Assembly: GCA_002293375.1 (NCBI GenBank)
Contig: DBDA01000046.1
Location: 1-13,767 of the forward strand
Length of the DNA: 13,767 nt
Direction of reading: 5' to 3'
Source: Odoribacter sp. UBA944
GTDB lineage: Bacteria > Bacteroidota > Bacteroidia > Bacteroidales > Marinifilaceae
Part shown: piece by piece, positions 1 to 7,230 of the stretch
Layout of the letters: each line of letters opens with the position of its first letter
Numbering within the stretch: position 1 is the stretch's first letter
Notes under the pieces: generated by a model
Seen by the model: only the letters and a program-made list of their open reading frames with translations
The model's database searches: none
What the model was told of the DNA's origin: nothing
Program-made: the position numbers and the translations under genes

Positions 1-161
1 ACGTAAACCACTGAATAAAAATCTGTTACACGCTTGCGTCCTCTCCCCATTTCGGGTAACGATTTGGAAACGTCCCGCCGCCGTATTTTGCCAAAATCGC
101 TGTTTTTCGAGTCAATCAAAGTAACGCAAAATCAAACCTATTCAACTGACCATCAGCCTAA
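1..161. other. Left-end region with no recognisable gene
   Basis: No reading frame here gives a protein I recognise, and I see no RNA gene, clear terminator or insertion-sequence end. A short open frame runs through positions 34-243 on the plus strand, but its composition (many R, K, P and S, with no domain-like pattern) does not look like a real protein. Together with the next 250 bases this may be intergenic sequence or a decayed or repeated element. Confidence 0.4.
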
Positions 162-413
162 TCACCCCTCTTTGCTCAAATCCGCTTTCTATATACGCTT
201 TCCATTTGGGAAAAGGCACGAAAAGCCATTGTGCGAGGTCTAAAGTCCGCCGGTAGCGTAAACTTGACCTCTAAAGTTTCGTTTATGGGGGGTACTTTCA
301 GAAAGTTCCAACAAACAATAGACGGAATAACCACCCAGGAAACAATGCCCGACAACACTTCCGAAGGGCTCGGTACCCTGAAATTATCCGTAGGTTTCCG
401 GTTTAACAAATAA
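162..413 (+). pseudogene. Possible 3' remnant of an outer-membrane beta-barrel protein gene
   Basis: The frame is open from just after a stop at 159-161 to the TAA at 411-413. There is no ATG near its beginning; GTG at 231 is the first usable start. The last 13 residues, GTLKLSVGFRFNK, resemble the closing strand of a Bacteroidota outer-membrane barrel: alternating hydrophobic residues with aromatics close to the C-terminus. Only about 50 residues look barrel-like (from about 246 onward), so if the reading is right this is a 5'-truncated remnant. I cannot name the family. It is the only plus-strand coding candidate and points toward the ATPase gene. It could equally be chance coding in intergenic DNA. 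Confidence 0.25.
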
Positions 414-440
414 AATCGGCAGATAATAAGAGTCCGTAAA

Positions 441-1664
441 CTAAACTGTGTCAGGTGATTGCTTTAGGAACTCATTTGCAGGTATCATTTTGACGGTCAT
501 CCCATCCTGCTCGAACAGGTCGTTTTGGTTGAAAGTGACTATAACTCCTTCCGAAAGGCCAAATGCCCGCATGGCACCGACCAATCCATGATATTCCCGT
601 TGGAAGTTTTCATCATTTATGGTGTAGCAAACCTGAATAGCGGAAACGATTTTTTCTTTTTCCATCACGACGAAATCACACTCGCCTTTACCTTTGTAGT
701 AAAATAGCTGCTTATGCCGGCGGCGAAGATGCAGAAAAATCAGATTTTCAAAGCGACGGCCTGTATTTTCACTAAGCGATATGGCATTTTCGGTATAAAT
801 TCCCAAGTCCATCGCATATACTTTTTTAGGATTGCGCGCCTGGGCTTTTAGCGAATCGCTGAACATCGGCACAAAATCCAACAGATAAGCGTCTTTCAGG
901 TAGGAAAAATATTCCAAAAAGGTGCTGGCAGCCTTTATGCCGAACATGCCTGCAAGTTTATTGGCCGAAACAAGATTCCCCGTATTGGTGATCAGGTAGG
1001 CGGTGAGTTGACGCAACGAAGCCACATCACGTACGGAGTAACGTATGGCAATATCGCGCATCAGAATATCATCCACCAGTGCGTGCAACACTGCGGGATG
1101 CTTCGTTTTTACATATTCGGGTATGCCGCCTGTGGTCAAATATTCCGTGACCGACTGTTCATCATCCGATAGCGTTTTGAATGCCAAAAACTCCGCATAC
1201 GAAAACGGAAACAGTTCCACAGAGAGATGTCGCCCCGTGAGATGTGTCCCCAACTCCACGCTCAACATGGATGCATTGGAACCCGTGATAAATACCCGAT
1301 ACCCTTCCCGCAGCAATTGGCTGACGTATTTTTCCCATCCGTCGACAATCTGTATCTCATCGAAAAACAGGACTTGGGTGCCGCGATCGGTTATTTCCTG
1401 ATGCAAGCGTGTAAAATCGCCGGTTTCAAATCCGGACAACCGTATATCGTCAAAATTCAGGTAAATGGCTTCTCCGTAATCTCTTCGGAGTAATTGCAAC
1501 AACAACGTGCTTTTTCCGCAACGGCGAATACCGGTGATGATGGTGGCAAATGAATCAATGATGGGTATATTCCTGAGCGCATTTCGCTCAAATCCCGTTT
1601 CCTGCTCTAAGAACGCAACACGTTGTGTATTGATTACAGATGCTATCTCCGCTTGTCTGAACAT
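441..1664 (-). CDS. AAA-type ATPase with C-terminal DUF4143-like domain
   Basis: This gene encodes a cytoplasmic protein of about 407 residues of the AAA_14/DUF4143 family, which is widespread in Bacteroidota and has no settled function. Numbered from the first ATG, the Walker A motif is GIRRCGKST (about 45-53), Walker B is VLFFDEIQ (about 98-105) and a sensor-like ITGSNA lies at about 126-131. The second half matches the DUF4143 layout: a helical part, then FENLIFLHLRRR, KGKGECDFVV and AIQVCY, the pattern of a PD-(D/E)XK nuclease-like fold. The usual E-x-K is Q-V-C here, so nuclease activity is doubtful. An in-frame TTG lies at 1670, but the ATG at 1664 is the better start; a promoter sits just upstream with a very short leader. 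Sampled lines are about 43% G+C, below the neighbouring PUL genes, which fits a separate origin. The ATPase family assignment is firm; the cellular role is unknown. Confidence 0.9.
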   Translation of the reverse strand: MFRQAEIASVINTQRVAFLEQETGFERNALRNIPIIDSFATIITGIRRCGKSTLLLQLLRRDYGEAIYLNFDDIRLSGFETGDFTRLHQEITDRGTQVLFFDEIQIVDGWEKYVSQLLREGYRVFITGSNASMLSVELGTHLTGRHLSVELFPFSYAEFLAFKTLSDDEQSVTEYLTTGGIPEYVKTKHPAVLHALVDDILMRDIAIRYSVRDVASLRQLTAYLITNTGNLVSANKLAGMFGIKAASTFLEYFSYLKDAYLLDFVPMFSDSLKAQARNPKKVYAMDLGIYTENAISLSENTGRRFENLIFLHLRRRHKQLFYYKGKGECDFVVMEKEKIVSAIQVCYTINDENFQREYHGLVGAMRAFGLSEGVIVTFNQNDLFEQDGMTVKMIPANEFLKQSPDTV

Positions 1665-1685
1665 GATCAAAAATTCTTGTTACGA

Positions 1686-1717
1686 CAAAGGTAGTGATTT
1701 CTTTTGATATAAACAAA
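1686..1717 (-). promoter_or_regulatory. Bacteroides-type promoter of the ATPase gene
   Basis: Read on the minus strand, TTTG (1717-1714) is followed after 20 nt by TACCTTTG (1693-1686). This matches the Bacteroidota consensus of a -33 TTTG and a -7 TAnnTTTG with normal spacing. Transcription would begin near 1680, leaving a leader of only about 15 nt before the ATG at 1664. The -33 box lies inside the first of the three 22-bp repeats, so the repeats probably influence this promoter. Confidence 0.65.
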
Positions 1718-1765
1718 GAAATCTTTTGATACAAACAAAGAAGTCTTTTGATATAAACAAAGATA
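1700..1765. repeat. Three tandem 22-bp direct repeats upstream of the ATPase gene
   Basis: Three contiguous units of exactly 22 bp run at 1700-1721, 1722-1743 and 1744-1765. The shared core is CTTTTGATATAAACAAAG; copy 2 has one C for T change and the last two or three bases of each unit differ. Each unit has partial dyad symmetry (TCTTT ... AAAGA). On the minus strand each carries a TTTG that could act as a -33 element. The 22-bp spacing places identical sequence about two helical turns apart, as expected for an array of binding sites for a regulator. The regulator is not known. Confidence 0.85.
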
Positions 1766-1784
1766 TTTAGACGGCATCATGACA

Positions 1785-1813
1785 AAAGAGGCTGCTTTTT
1801 AAGCAGCCTCTTT
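1785..1813 (-). terminator. Hairpin terminator after the fucosidase gene
   Basis: A 13-bp perfect stem (AAAGAGGCTGCTT paired with AAGCAGCCTCTTT) encloses a 3-nt loop. It begins about 30 nt past the fucosidase stop codon on the minus strand. The 3' arm ends in TTTT on that strand, a short U-tract. It most likely ends the PUL transcript and insulates the ATPase promoter region just downstream. Being symmetrical it could also work on plus-strand transcripts, though no plus-strand gene reaches it. Confidence 0.75.
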
Positions 1814-1843
1814 GTATATACTTCGCGACCATTGCACTGATTT

Positions 1844-3307
1844 TTACATAATCGCCTGCTGGTATTCGTCTTTCTTGTCTTTGTCTACCTCCCGCACCTC
1901 CAACACAATGACATAGGGAGAGCCGGTTTTGAACACCGGACTGTCGATGTCGTAGTAGACGTTGCCGTATTTGTCCCGTCCTCCGTTTTTCACCACGGCG
2001 GCTTTTTTGTCGGCCAAAAACCACGCCTTCTCCACAATCACAATCTTTTTGTCGTCCGCACATTTGGGAACTTTTACCCGCACCTTGTTGTTCAGGGGCT
2101 GGTTGAATACGGTCAGGTAAAGCCGGTTGTCGCCTTTCTGCGTGTAGTAGCCCCACCCCTGCTTTTCCCACGGGGAGTTTTTGCAGCCATAGACAGCCTC
2201 GCTGTTCACCTGCATCCAGGTGCCGATCTCTTTGGCGATGTGCGCCTCTTCGGGACGGATGTTCCCGTTGCCGTCGGGGCCGAAATTCAGCACCAGATTG
2301 CCGTTCAGCGAAACCGCTTTCACCAGCATCTCGATCAATTCATACGGCTGTTTCACGTAGGTGAGCGACCAATCGGAGTGGTACCCCCACTGGTTTTCCG
2401 GGATGGTCATCACGCAATCCCAATCCACCCCGTTCAGCTCCTTCAGGGTTTCGGGCATGTTGCGTTCCCAAGTCTGGTCGTAGTCGCCGATCAGGTCGCC
2501 GTTGGAGTCGTAGTGGCGTTTGCCGTGATCGTCCGCCCGGAAGCGGCTGCCAATGATGAGGCCGGGGCGAAAGGCACGCAGTTCGCCCTCCAGTTCGTCC
2601 ACCCACGGGGCCTGTTCTATCCACGCCCGGTCCCAGGAGCCGTCAAACCACAATCCGTTCACCGTCGGGTAATTGGTAAGCAACTCCATCAACTGGTTGC
2701 GGGTGAATTGCTTGAACTCTTCGTAAGCGGCTTTGTCCGCCTCCGTTTTGGGGGCTGCCGAGCGGTACCCCTTGTGGTTCCAGTCGATGATGGAGAAGTA
2801 GAGGGTCACATCGATCCCTTCGGCGTTGTAGGCCTCCACCAACTCTTTGATGATGTCTTTTTTATAGGGCGTGTTGGCGATGGTGTAGTCGGTGTATTTG
2901 CTGGGCCAAAGGCAAAAACCGTCGTGGTGTTTGGTGGTGATGATCATGTATTTGGCACCCATCTCCTTAGCCTGCCGCGCCCACTGTTTGGCATTGAAAT
3001 TTTTGGGATTGAACTGCTTGTAAAGCTGATCGTAATCGGCTTTCGGCATTTTGTTCCAGGAGCGGATCCACTCCGCCGCGCCGCGGTAGGTTTCACCGTT
3101 CCAGTGTCCGCCGGGGATGGCGTAGACCCCCCAGTGGATGAATTGCCCCAATCCGTGTTCGCGCCATTTTTGCATATAAGCGTCGGTACGGGGGCCTAAA
3201 CGATGGGCGCCGTGTTGCAGCGGAACGGAGGTACGCCGGGTGTTTTGTGCAGCAAGTGTTCCCGCGAACAGGCCGCACAGCAGGAGGATGGAGATTATTT
3301 TTTTCAT
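1844..3307 (-). CDS. Secreted alpha-L-fucosidase, glycoside hydrolase family 29
   Basis: The product (about 487 residues) is predicted to hydrolyse terminal alpha-L-fucose from glycans by the retaining GH29 mechanism. A signal peptide is visible (MKKIISILLLCGLFAGTLAA), so it should reach the periplasm or beyond; no convincing lipobox is seen. The catalytic barrel covers roughly 40-370: QFIHWG at 55-60, KHHDGF at 126-131 and GLWFDG at 218-223, whose Asp222 is the expected nucleophile. Glu281 in QTWERNMPE is a candidate acid/base (inference), followed by NQWGYHSDW and a C-terminal beta-rich domain to about 472. No binding module is attached, and the length is normal for a simple GH29. A GTG at 3325 would add six residues, but the ATG at 3307 directly begins the signal peptide and is preferred. 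It is the last PUL gene, 139 bp after the M60 gene, and may have its own promoter. Linkage specificity cannot be read from the sequence. Confidence 0.93.
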   Translation of the reverse strand: MKKIISILLLCGLFAGTLAAQNTRRTSVPLQHGAHRLGPRTDAYMQKWREHGLGQFIHWGVYAIPGGHWNGETYRGAAEWIRSWNKMPKADYDQLYKQFNPKNFNAKQWARQAKEMGAKYMIITTKHHDGFCLWPSKYTDYTIANTPYKKDIIKELVEAYNAEGIDVTLYFSIIDWNHKGYRSAAPKTEADKAAYEEFKQFTRNQLMELLTNYPTVNGLWFDGSWDRAWIEQAPWVDELEGELRAFRPGLIIGSRFRADDHGKRHYDSNGDLIGDYDQTWERNMPETLKELNGVDWDCVMTIPENQWGYHSDWSLTYVKQPYELIEMLVKAVSLNGNLVLNFGPDGNGNIRPEEAHIAKEIGTWMQVNSEAVYGCKNSPWEKQGWGYYTQKGDNRLYLTVFNQPLNNKVRVKVPKCADDKKIVIVEKAWFLADKKAAVVKNGGRDKYGNVYYDIDSPVFKTGSPYVIVLEVREVDKDKKDEYQQAIM

Positions 3308-3327
3308 ATAGGATTGAATTAGCACAA

Positions 3328-3335
3328 CAAATATA
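3328..3335 (-). promoter_or_regulatory. Possible -7 promoter box for the fucosidase gene
   Basis: On the minus strand TATATTTG matches the Bacteroidota -7 consensus TAnnTTTG and lies about 20 nt before the ATG at 3307. No matching TTTG is found 19-21 nt further upstream, so only half of the promoter is supported. The leader is A+T-rich. It may give the fucosidase gene some independent expression downstream of the palindrome. Confidence 0.35.
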
Positions 3336-3362
3336 TAAAATTAAGGCGTAAAAACCTTTTTT

Positions 3363-3413
3363 ACAGATACATCGGTTCCCGGAAATTAATTTCCGGGAAC
3401 CGAAACTATCTGT
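3363..3413. repeat. Long palindrome between the M60 and fucosidase genes
   Basis: The core at 3372-3403 is a perfect 32-bp inverted repeat (arm TCGGTTCCCGGAAATT and its exact reverse complement, no spacer). It is flanked by a second complementary pair, ACAGATA at 3363-3369 and TATCTGT at 3407-3413, separated from the core by 2 and 3 unpaired bases. As RNA this would form a very stable 23-bp stem with one small internal loop. It starts about 30 nt after the M60 stop codon. On the minus strand the stem is followed by AAAAAAGG rather than a U-tract, so it is not a textbook terminator. It could be a partial terminator, an RNA 3'-end stabiliser or processing site, or a protein-binding operator. 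Confidence 0.8.
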
Positions 3414-3446
3414 GTGTGCAAACAAGGAATGACATGTATTACCTGT

Positions 3447-5588
3447 TTATTCCACTTCAAAACCGATAACCTGGAGCCTGTCAACAAAGGCAAAGCCATT
3501 TTCCTGACCGGAAAGCGGCTGGCCGTCAGCATTTCTGCCAAAGGCTTCCAGGAGCGTTAACCGGAGGTAGCGGCCATCGGCCGGAGTAACCGGGTAAGCC
3601 GATGTCGGATCATCGGTATAGGAATACTCCTTGCTCGCAGTAAAAGTCGTATTATCGAATGTTCCCAAGCTGGTCCACGGACCGGTCGGATTATCCGCCA
3701 CCTCTACGGTAAATTTCTTAAGGCCCAGCCAACGGGAAGCGTTATTTCTTCTCAGCCGTATGTTGATACCGGAAATCTCGAACGTTGCCTGCATATCGAA
3801 AATAACCCAGGGCTGCGGGGTCAATACCGGGCGTTGCGCCGATCCCGAACCGGTCACCCAGTTGGTGGTCGGGGTCGCCCAATAGTCACCGGTACCTTCT
3901 TTCCCGTTGACCATGTTTTCGGGTATTTTACCGGCTTCTCCCGGAGGGCCGCACACAGAGTAAACCGTCCAGTCCGTCGTAATCAACAACTCCGGTTCGG
4001 GCGGCGCCTGCCAAACAACATCGTTGGGCAACAGGGTCAGCCCTCCGGTGTTTTTCGCCTCGAAAGAGGGGATCACGGCAGGGTCCCATGTTTCCCAAAA
4101 CTTGTCGTTTGCCTCCAAAGCCGGCAGGGTCCCGATAGCATCCCCGACAAATTCGCTGTATTTGATCCCCCAGGCATCGAAGAAGGGGCGCAAATCGCGT
4201 TGGGCATATTCGGCCGCCTTCAAACAGAAAAAGTTTTTCCGGTACGACTGTTCGTTTGTAATCCGGTCATAGTCTCCCTGGGAGAGTTCCCGGGTGCAGG
4301 TACTCAGATAGGCATACAAACGCCAACCGTATTTCTGCGCCAACTGCACAAACATCAGGAGGCGCGCCCGGTCGGCTGCAATGGCCGGCACAACGTTGCT
4401 GTCAAAGTCTTTTTCGCCGCTTCGCTTTACCCACTTCTGCACGACTTCGTACCAGGAGTCGGTGTTCTGCGGCCAGCCTCCGTTGAGCCGGTTGCGGGAG
4501 TGGTAAATGTTCAGGTTGTTGGTCACTTCGTTCACGCTGCCGGTTGCGTCGTTGATCCACTTCCAGGTAGCTACCTGGTAGTTATGCCCCAACTCGTGGT
4601 ACCATCCCCAGGCATCATCGGTATTCTTCATCCTATTCAAATCCACCGCCCGCTCTGCATAGGTCACCCCCGCACCGTTGTGGGAGTACATGGCAGGATA
4701 ACCCGAATAGGCCGCCCCTACATGCAACTGCAAATCGTGTACATGCCTCCAGGGGAAGGTGGGCGCTTCGTGCCGCGGATCGGCCGCATGTGCCGACAGG
4801 CCCGTAAAGGCATCGAAATCGTTCTCCACCACATCGTCGTAAAATTCCGCCAGCGCCACCGGGTCCTGCACGTTTTTCAGGTACTCCACCGGCATCGTCC
4901 AGATAGAGTGTTCGGAAGCAAACTCCGCCTGGGGAACACCGGACTCCCGGATCTCTTCCAACCACTGCTGCGGGTCGGTCTGTCCCAACACAAAGTCAGG
5001 TGATTTGACGGCGCCTTTGATGATAAAGGTATGGGAACCGGTAAAGGGCCTGGAAATCAGGTAGATCAATCCACCCATAAAATTGTGGACTTTCACCGTA
5101 TCGCCCGTTATTACCCCGTTTTGGAGCAACTCCCAATAGCGCTGGCACGCCACCTTGGCAGGATCCAAAACCGACCGGGAGGAACCGATCTGCCAGCGGA
5201 TCTCCCCTCCTGTCCAACTCTCCGGCTTGACGATGGTGATCACCTCTGCCGGAGGCGCATACAACCCGGTGGATATCCACGGCGTGTTCACAGTGCTTCC
5301 GATCCGCATCTCCGGCTGTTGCGCCGTGTAGTTGCCCTCAATCACTACCTCTTGCTGTTCGATCCGGGGTACCGAATCGTGTACCAGTCCGGGATATTTT
5401 TCCGCCCAGGTGATCAGCGGGTTCGGCAAGCGCTCCACAAAGTCCGGAAGTTCGGGAGTACTCAGGTCGTACTCCGGCAAAAGAGGCTCCTCTACGGGCC
5501 GCTCCTCCTCGCAGGCTGCCGGTATGCCGATCATTCCCGCCAGGCATACGGCCGCCAACAGATTGTAAATTATTCTCTTGTATTTCAT
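3447..5588 (-). CDS. M60-family (enhancin-like) zinc metallopeptidase lipoprotein with F5/8 type C-like domain
   Basis: This 713-residue protein is predicted to be a surface zinc protease. M60 peptidases of gut bacteria are known to cleave mucin-type O-glycoproteins. The N-terminus is a lipoprotein signal (lipobox IPAAC, Cys26) followed by an acidic Glu/Pro-rich linker. An M60-type accessory region lies at about 90-195 (STGLYAPPAEVITIV at 106-120). The catalytic part, about 210-500, has WGWYHELGHNYQ with His331, Glu332 and His335. Glu354 follows His335 after 18 residues, which fits the M60 signature HExxH-x(8,24)-E. A C-terminal region (about 535-713) reads as a discoidin/CBM32-like sandwich (WVIFDMQATFEISGINIRLR, GRYLRLTL) that could bind sugar. 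All key zinc ligands are present. The gene starts 16 bp after the SusD stop and is co-directional, so it is likely in the same operon. The family call is strong; the exact substrate is inferred. Confidence 0.93.
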   Translation of the reverse strand: MKYKRIIYNLLAAVCLAGMIGIPAACEEERPVEEPLLPEYDLSTPELPDFVERLPNPLITWAEKYPGLVHDSVPRIEQQEVVIEGNYTAQQPEMRIGSTVNTPWISTGLYAPPAEVITIVKPESWTGGEIRWQIGSSRSVLDPAKVACQRYWELLQNGVITGDTVKVHNFMGGLIYLISRPFTGSHTFIIKGAVKSPDFVLGQTDPQQWLEEIRESGVPQAEFASEHSIWTMPVEYLKNVQDPVALAEFYDDVVENDFDAFTGLSAHAADPRHEAPTFPWRHVHDLQLHVGAAYSGYPAMYSHNGAGVTYAERAVDLNRMKNTDDAWGWYHELGHNYQVATWKWINDATGSVNEVTNNLNIYHSRNRLNGGWPQNTDSWYEVVQKWVKRSGEKDFDSNVVPAIAADRARLLMFVQLAQKYGWRLYAYLSTCTRELSQGDYDRITNEQSYRKNFFCLKAAEYAQRDLRPFFDAWGIKYSEFVGDAIGTLPALEANDKFWETWDPAVIPSFEAKNTGGLTLLPNDVVWQAPPEPELLITTDWTVYSVCGPPGEAGKIPENMVNGKEGTGDYWATPTTNWVTGSGSAQRPVLTPQPWVIFDMQATFEISGINIRLRRNNASRWLGLKKFTVEVADNPTGPWTSLGTFDNTTFTASKEYSYTDDPTSAYPVTPADGRYLRLTLLEAFGRNADGQPLSGQENGFAFVDRLQVIGFEVE

Positions 5589-5604
5589 ACGTCGTATTTT
5601 TTAA

Positions 5605-7194
5605 TCAATTGTGTTTGGGGTAAGCCACCAGCATGTTGTTTTGCACTAAGCGGTCCCGGTAAAGGGCCCGGTCGCCCTCCGGGAACTTCTTCAACACACG
5701 GTCCAGCATAAAATCGGGTTTCCCGATGGTCCGGGAGAGGCGCAACAGGGTATGCCACGCCCGGCCCTCAAAGGCCAGCTCCATCTCCGTTTCGTCCGCA
5801 ATGCAGGAGAGTACGGCCTCGTATTCGTCCTGTTCCGTCGGATTCTGCGGCAAGCGCTGTGTATAATCGACCGCCTGCAGGTCCACCCGCCCTCTGACAC
5901 CGCGGTTTTCCCGCCAGTCGGCGTTGTAGAGCGGATCGTTCATGGGGGGCAGGAGAAAGGAAGTACTCTCCACTGTTGTCCAATAGGGCCTCGCTCCGAG
6001 GTTCACCAGGATCATCGCCTCTTCAAAACGCCCAAGCCCCGCCAGGGCCTCGGCCATCATCAGGTGCAGTTCCGCGGCCCGGCTCACAATGATGGGTGAA
6101 CCCGCCGTGCGGTATTTCCGGCAAATATCCCCTATTTTTCCCATCGTTTCAAAGTCCGTTATGGTCCCTATGGAGTTATTTCTCCGGTAGAGATCGCCGA
6201 TCCTGCCGTTGGTCATCACCTGCCGGTTGAACATGCCGATCAGGGAATCGGTCGGGGCCAGATCGTACCGGAAGATATACGCTACATAAGCCGGATTGGT
6301 CTGGTTTTTGGTGGCATCGAACGGAATAGCCGTGATGGTTTCACTGGTCGCTCCCACCGTACCGCCGAAAATAGCACTCCAAGAGGCATTTCCGTATTGG
6401 GCGGATAATTTCCAGCGGTTGGTCTGGTCGCCGGTCGTGATGTCCGTATTTACCCTCAGGTGGCGGAGTGCGTTCAGGTAATCCTTTTGCCAGAGGTACA
6501 TCTCCCCCAGCAACACGTTCCCGTCCACACTGACCCGGTTCCAGCTTACATCGTTCGGTATGTTCAAAAAGGTGCTCCAATCCAAGCCGTTCAGGCCACC
6601 GATACTGTCGACGCCGTTCTTGACAAAAGCGATCAGTTCGGGCAATAACTGCTCCAATGTGAGGGAGGGATAGCCGCTCATGTCACGATAGTCGTTCAGG
6701 GCATCGTCAAAATAGACAGCCTCTCCGTACAGTTTGCCCAGCATCAGGTAGCACCAGGCTCGGAAGTTGATCGCCTGCGAGATCATCCCTTTGTAATAGG
6801 CCTCCTCAATGGCGCCGGGGTTTCTCGCCCCAAACGCCGTAATGTGGCGGAGGAAATCGTTGCAGTTGATGATCACTTTGTAGAAAGGCTCCGGTGTGAT
6901 GGACTCATTGTCCGGGGAAAAATCGTATTTCGCCACACGCCAATAGTTCTCCGGAGCCGTTTCGGTCGGGATAGTCTGTGCGCCCAACAGTTCGTTCAGG
7001 ATCAAGGCGTGTGATGCCGCTTCCTGAAACACAGCCGCTGTTCCCACAAATGCCGAATAGACTTCGCTGACATTTTTGTAGTGGTCTCCTTCCAACAGTT
7101 TGTCGTCGGAATCCGGCTCAAAAAAGTCGCTGCAGGAGGCAAACAGCAAGCTGAACGCAGCTAAGTAAAAACTGATTCTTATACAGGTCTTCAT
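5605..7194 (-). CDS. SusD/RagB-family outer-membrane glycan-binding lipoprotein
   Basis: This 529-residue protein is the surface lid of a SusCD uptake complex and would capture ligand for the adjacent SusC. The lipoprotein signal ends in FASC with Cys21. SusD hallmarks follow: INFRAWCYLMLGKLYGEAV at 142-160 and SRAAELHLMMAEALAGLGRFEEA at 371-393 (helical TPR-type segments), then ETEMELAFEGRAWHTLLRLSR at 468-488, the usual C-terminal signature. A purine-rich ribosome-binding site (AAGAGAGAG) lies just before the ATG at 7194. It begins 36 bp after the SusC stop. The C-terminus is odd: it stops at VAYPKHN, about 20 residues short of the NP-x-L-x-QNP-x-Y type ending seen in the second SusD of this window, so the tail seems lost. 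SusD-like proteins are too divergent for ligand prediction. Confidence 0.93.
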   Translation of the reverse strand: MKTCIRISFYLAAFSLLFASCSDFFEPDSDDKLLEGDHYKNVSEVYSAFVGTAAVFQEAASHALILNELLGAQTIPTETAPENYWRVAKYDFSPDNESITPEPFYKVIINCNDFLRHITAFGARNPGAIEEAYYKGMISQAINFRAWCYLMLGKLYGEAVYFDDALNDYRDMSGYPSLTLEQLLPELIAFVKNGVDSIGGLNGLDWSTFLNIPNDVSWNRVSVDGNVLLGEMYLWQKDYLNALRHLRVNTDITTGDQTNRWKLSAQYGNASWSAIFGGTVGATSETITAIPFDATKNQTNPAYVAYIFRYDLAPTDSLIGMFNRQVMTNGRIGDLYRRNNSIGTITDFETMGKIGDICRKYRTAGSPIIVSRAAELHLMMAEALAGLGRFEEAMILVNLGARPYWTTVESTSFLLPPMNDPLYNADWRENRGVRGRVDLQAVDYTQRLPQNPTEQDEYEAVLSCIADETEMELAFEGRAWHTLLRLSRTIGKPDFMLDRVLKKFPEGDRALYRDRLVQNNMLVAYPKHN

Positions 7195-7230
7195 AATACT
7201 CTCTCTTTTAGGTTCATTTGGTCTACGTAC

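Noticed and set aside
176..409. Minus-strand 77-residue frame near the left end
   Set aside because: No recognisable domain, no convincing ribosome-binding site, and it is antisense to the frame that ends in a barrel-like sequence.
1700..1765. CRISPR array
   Set aside because: The units are contiguous with no spacers, there are only three of them, and there are no cas genes nearby.
2240..3199. 319-residue open frame on the plus strand
   Set aside because: It is antisense to the confident GH29 gene, is rich in V, G, F and R in the pattern of a complement frame, and has no domain. The same applies to long plus-strand frames at 3834-5003, 8725-9471, 11210-11971 and 12538-13146, all inside well-supported minus-strand genes.
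3308..3325. GTG start at 3325 for the fucosidase
   Set aside because: It only adds LIQSY-type residues before the Met-Lys-Lys that opens a normal signal peptide, and it would lie at or upstream of the likely transcript start.
3363..3413. Insertion-sequence end or attachment site
   Set aside because: There is no transposase or integrase gene in the window, no second copy of the inverted repeat, and no visible target duplication around it.
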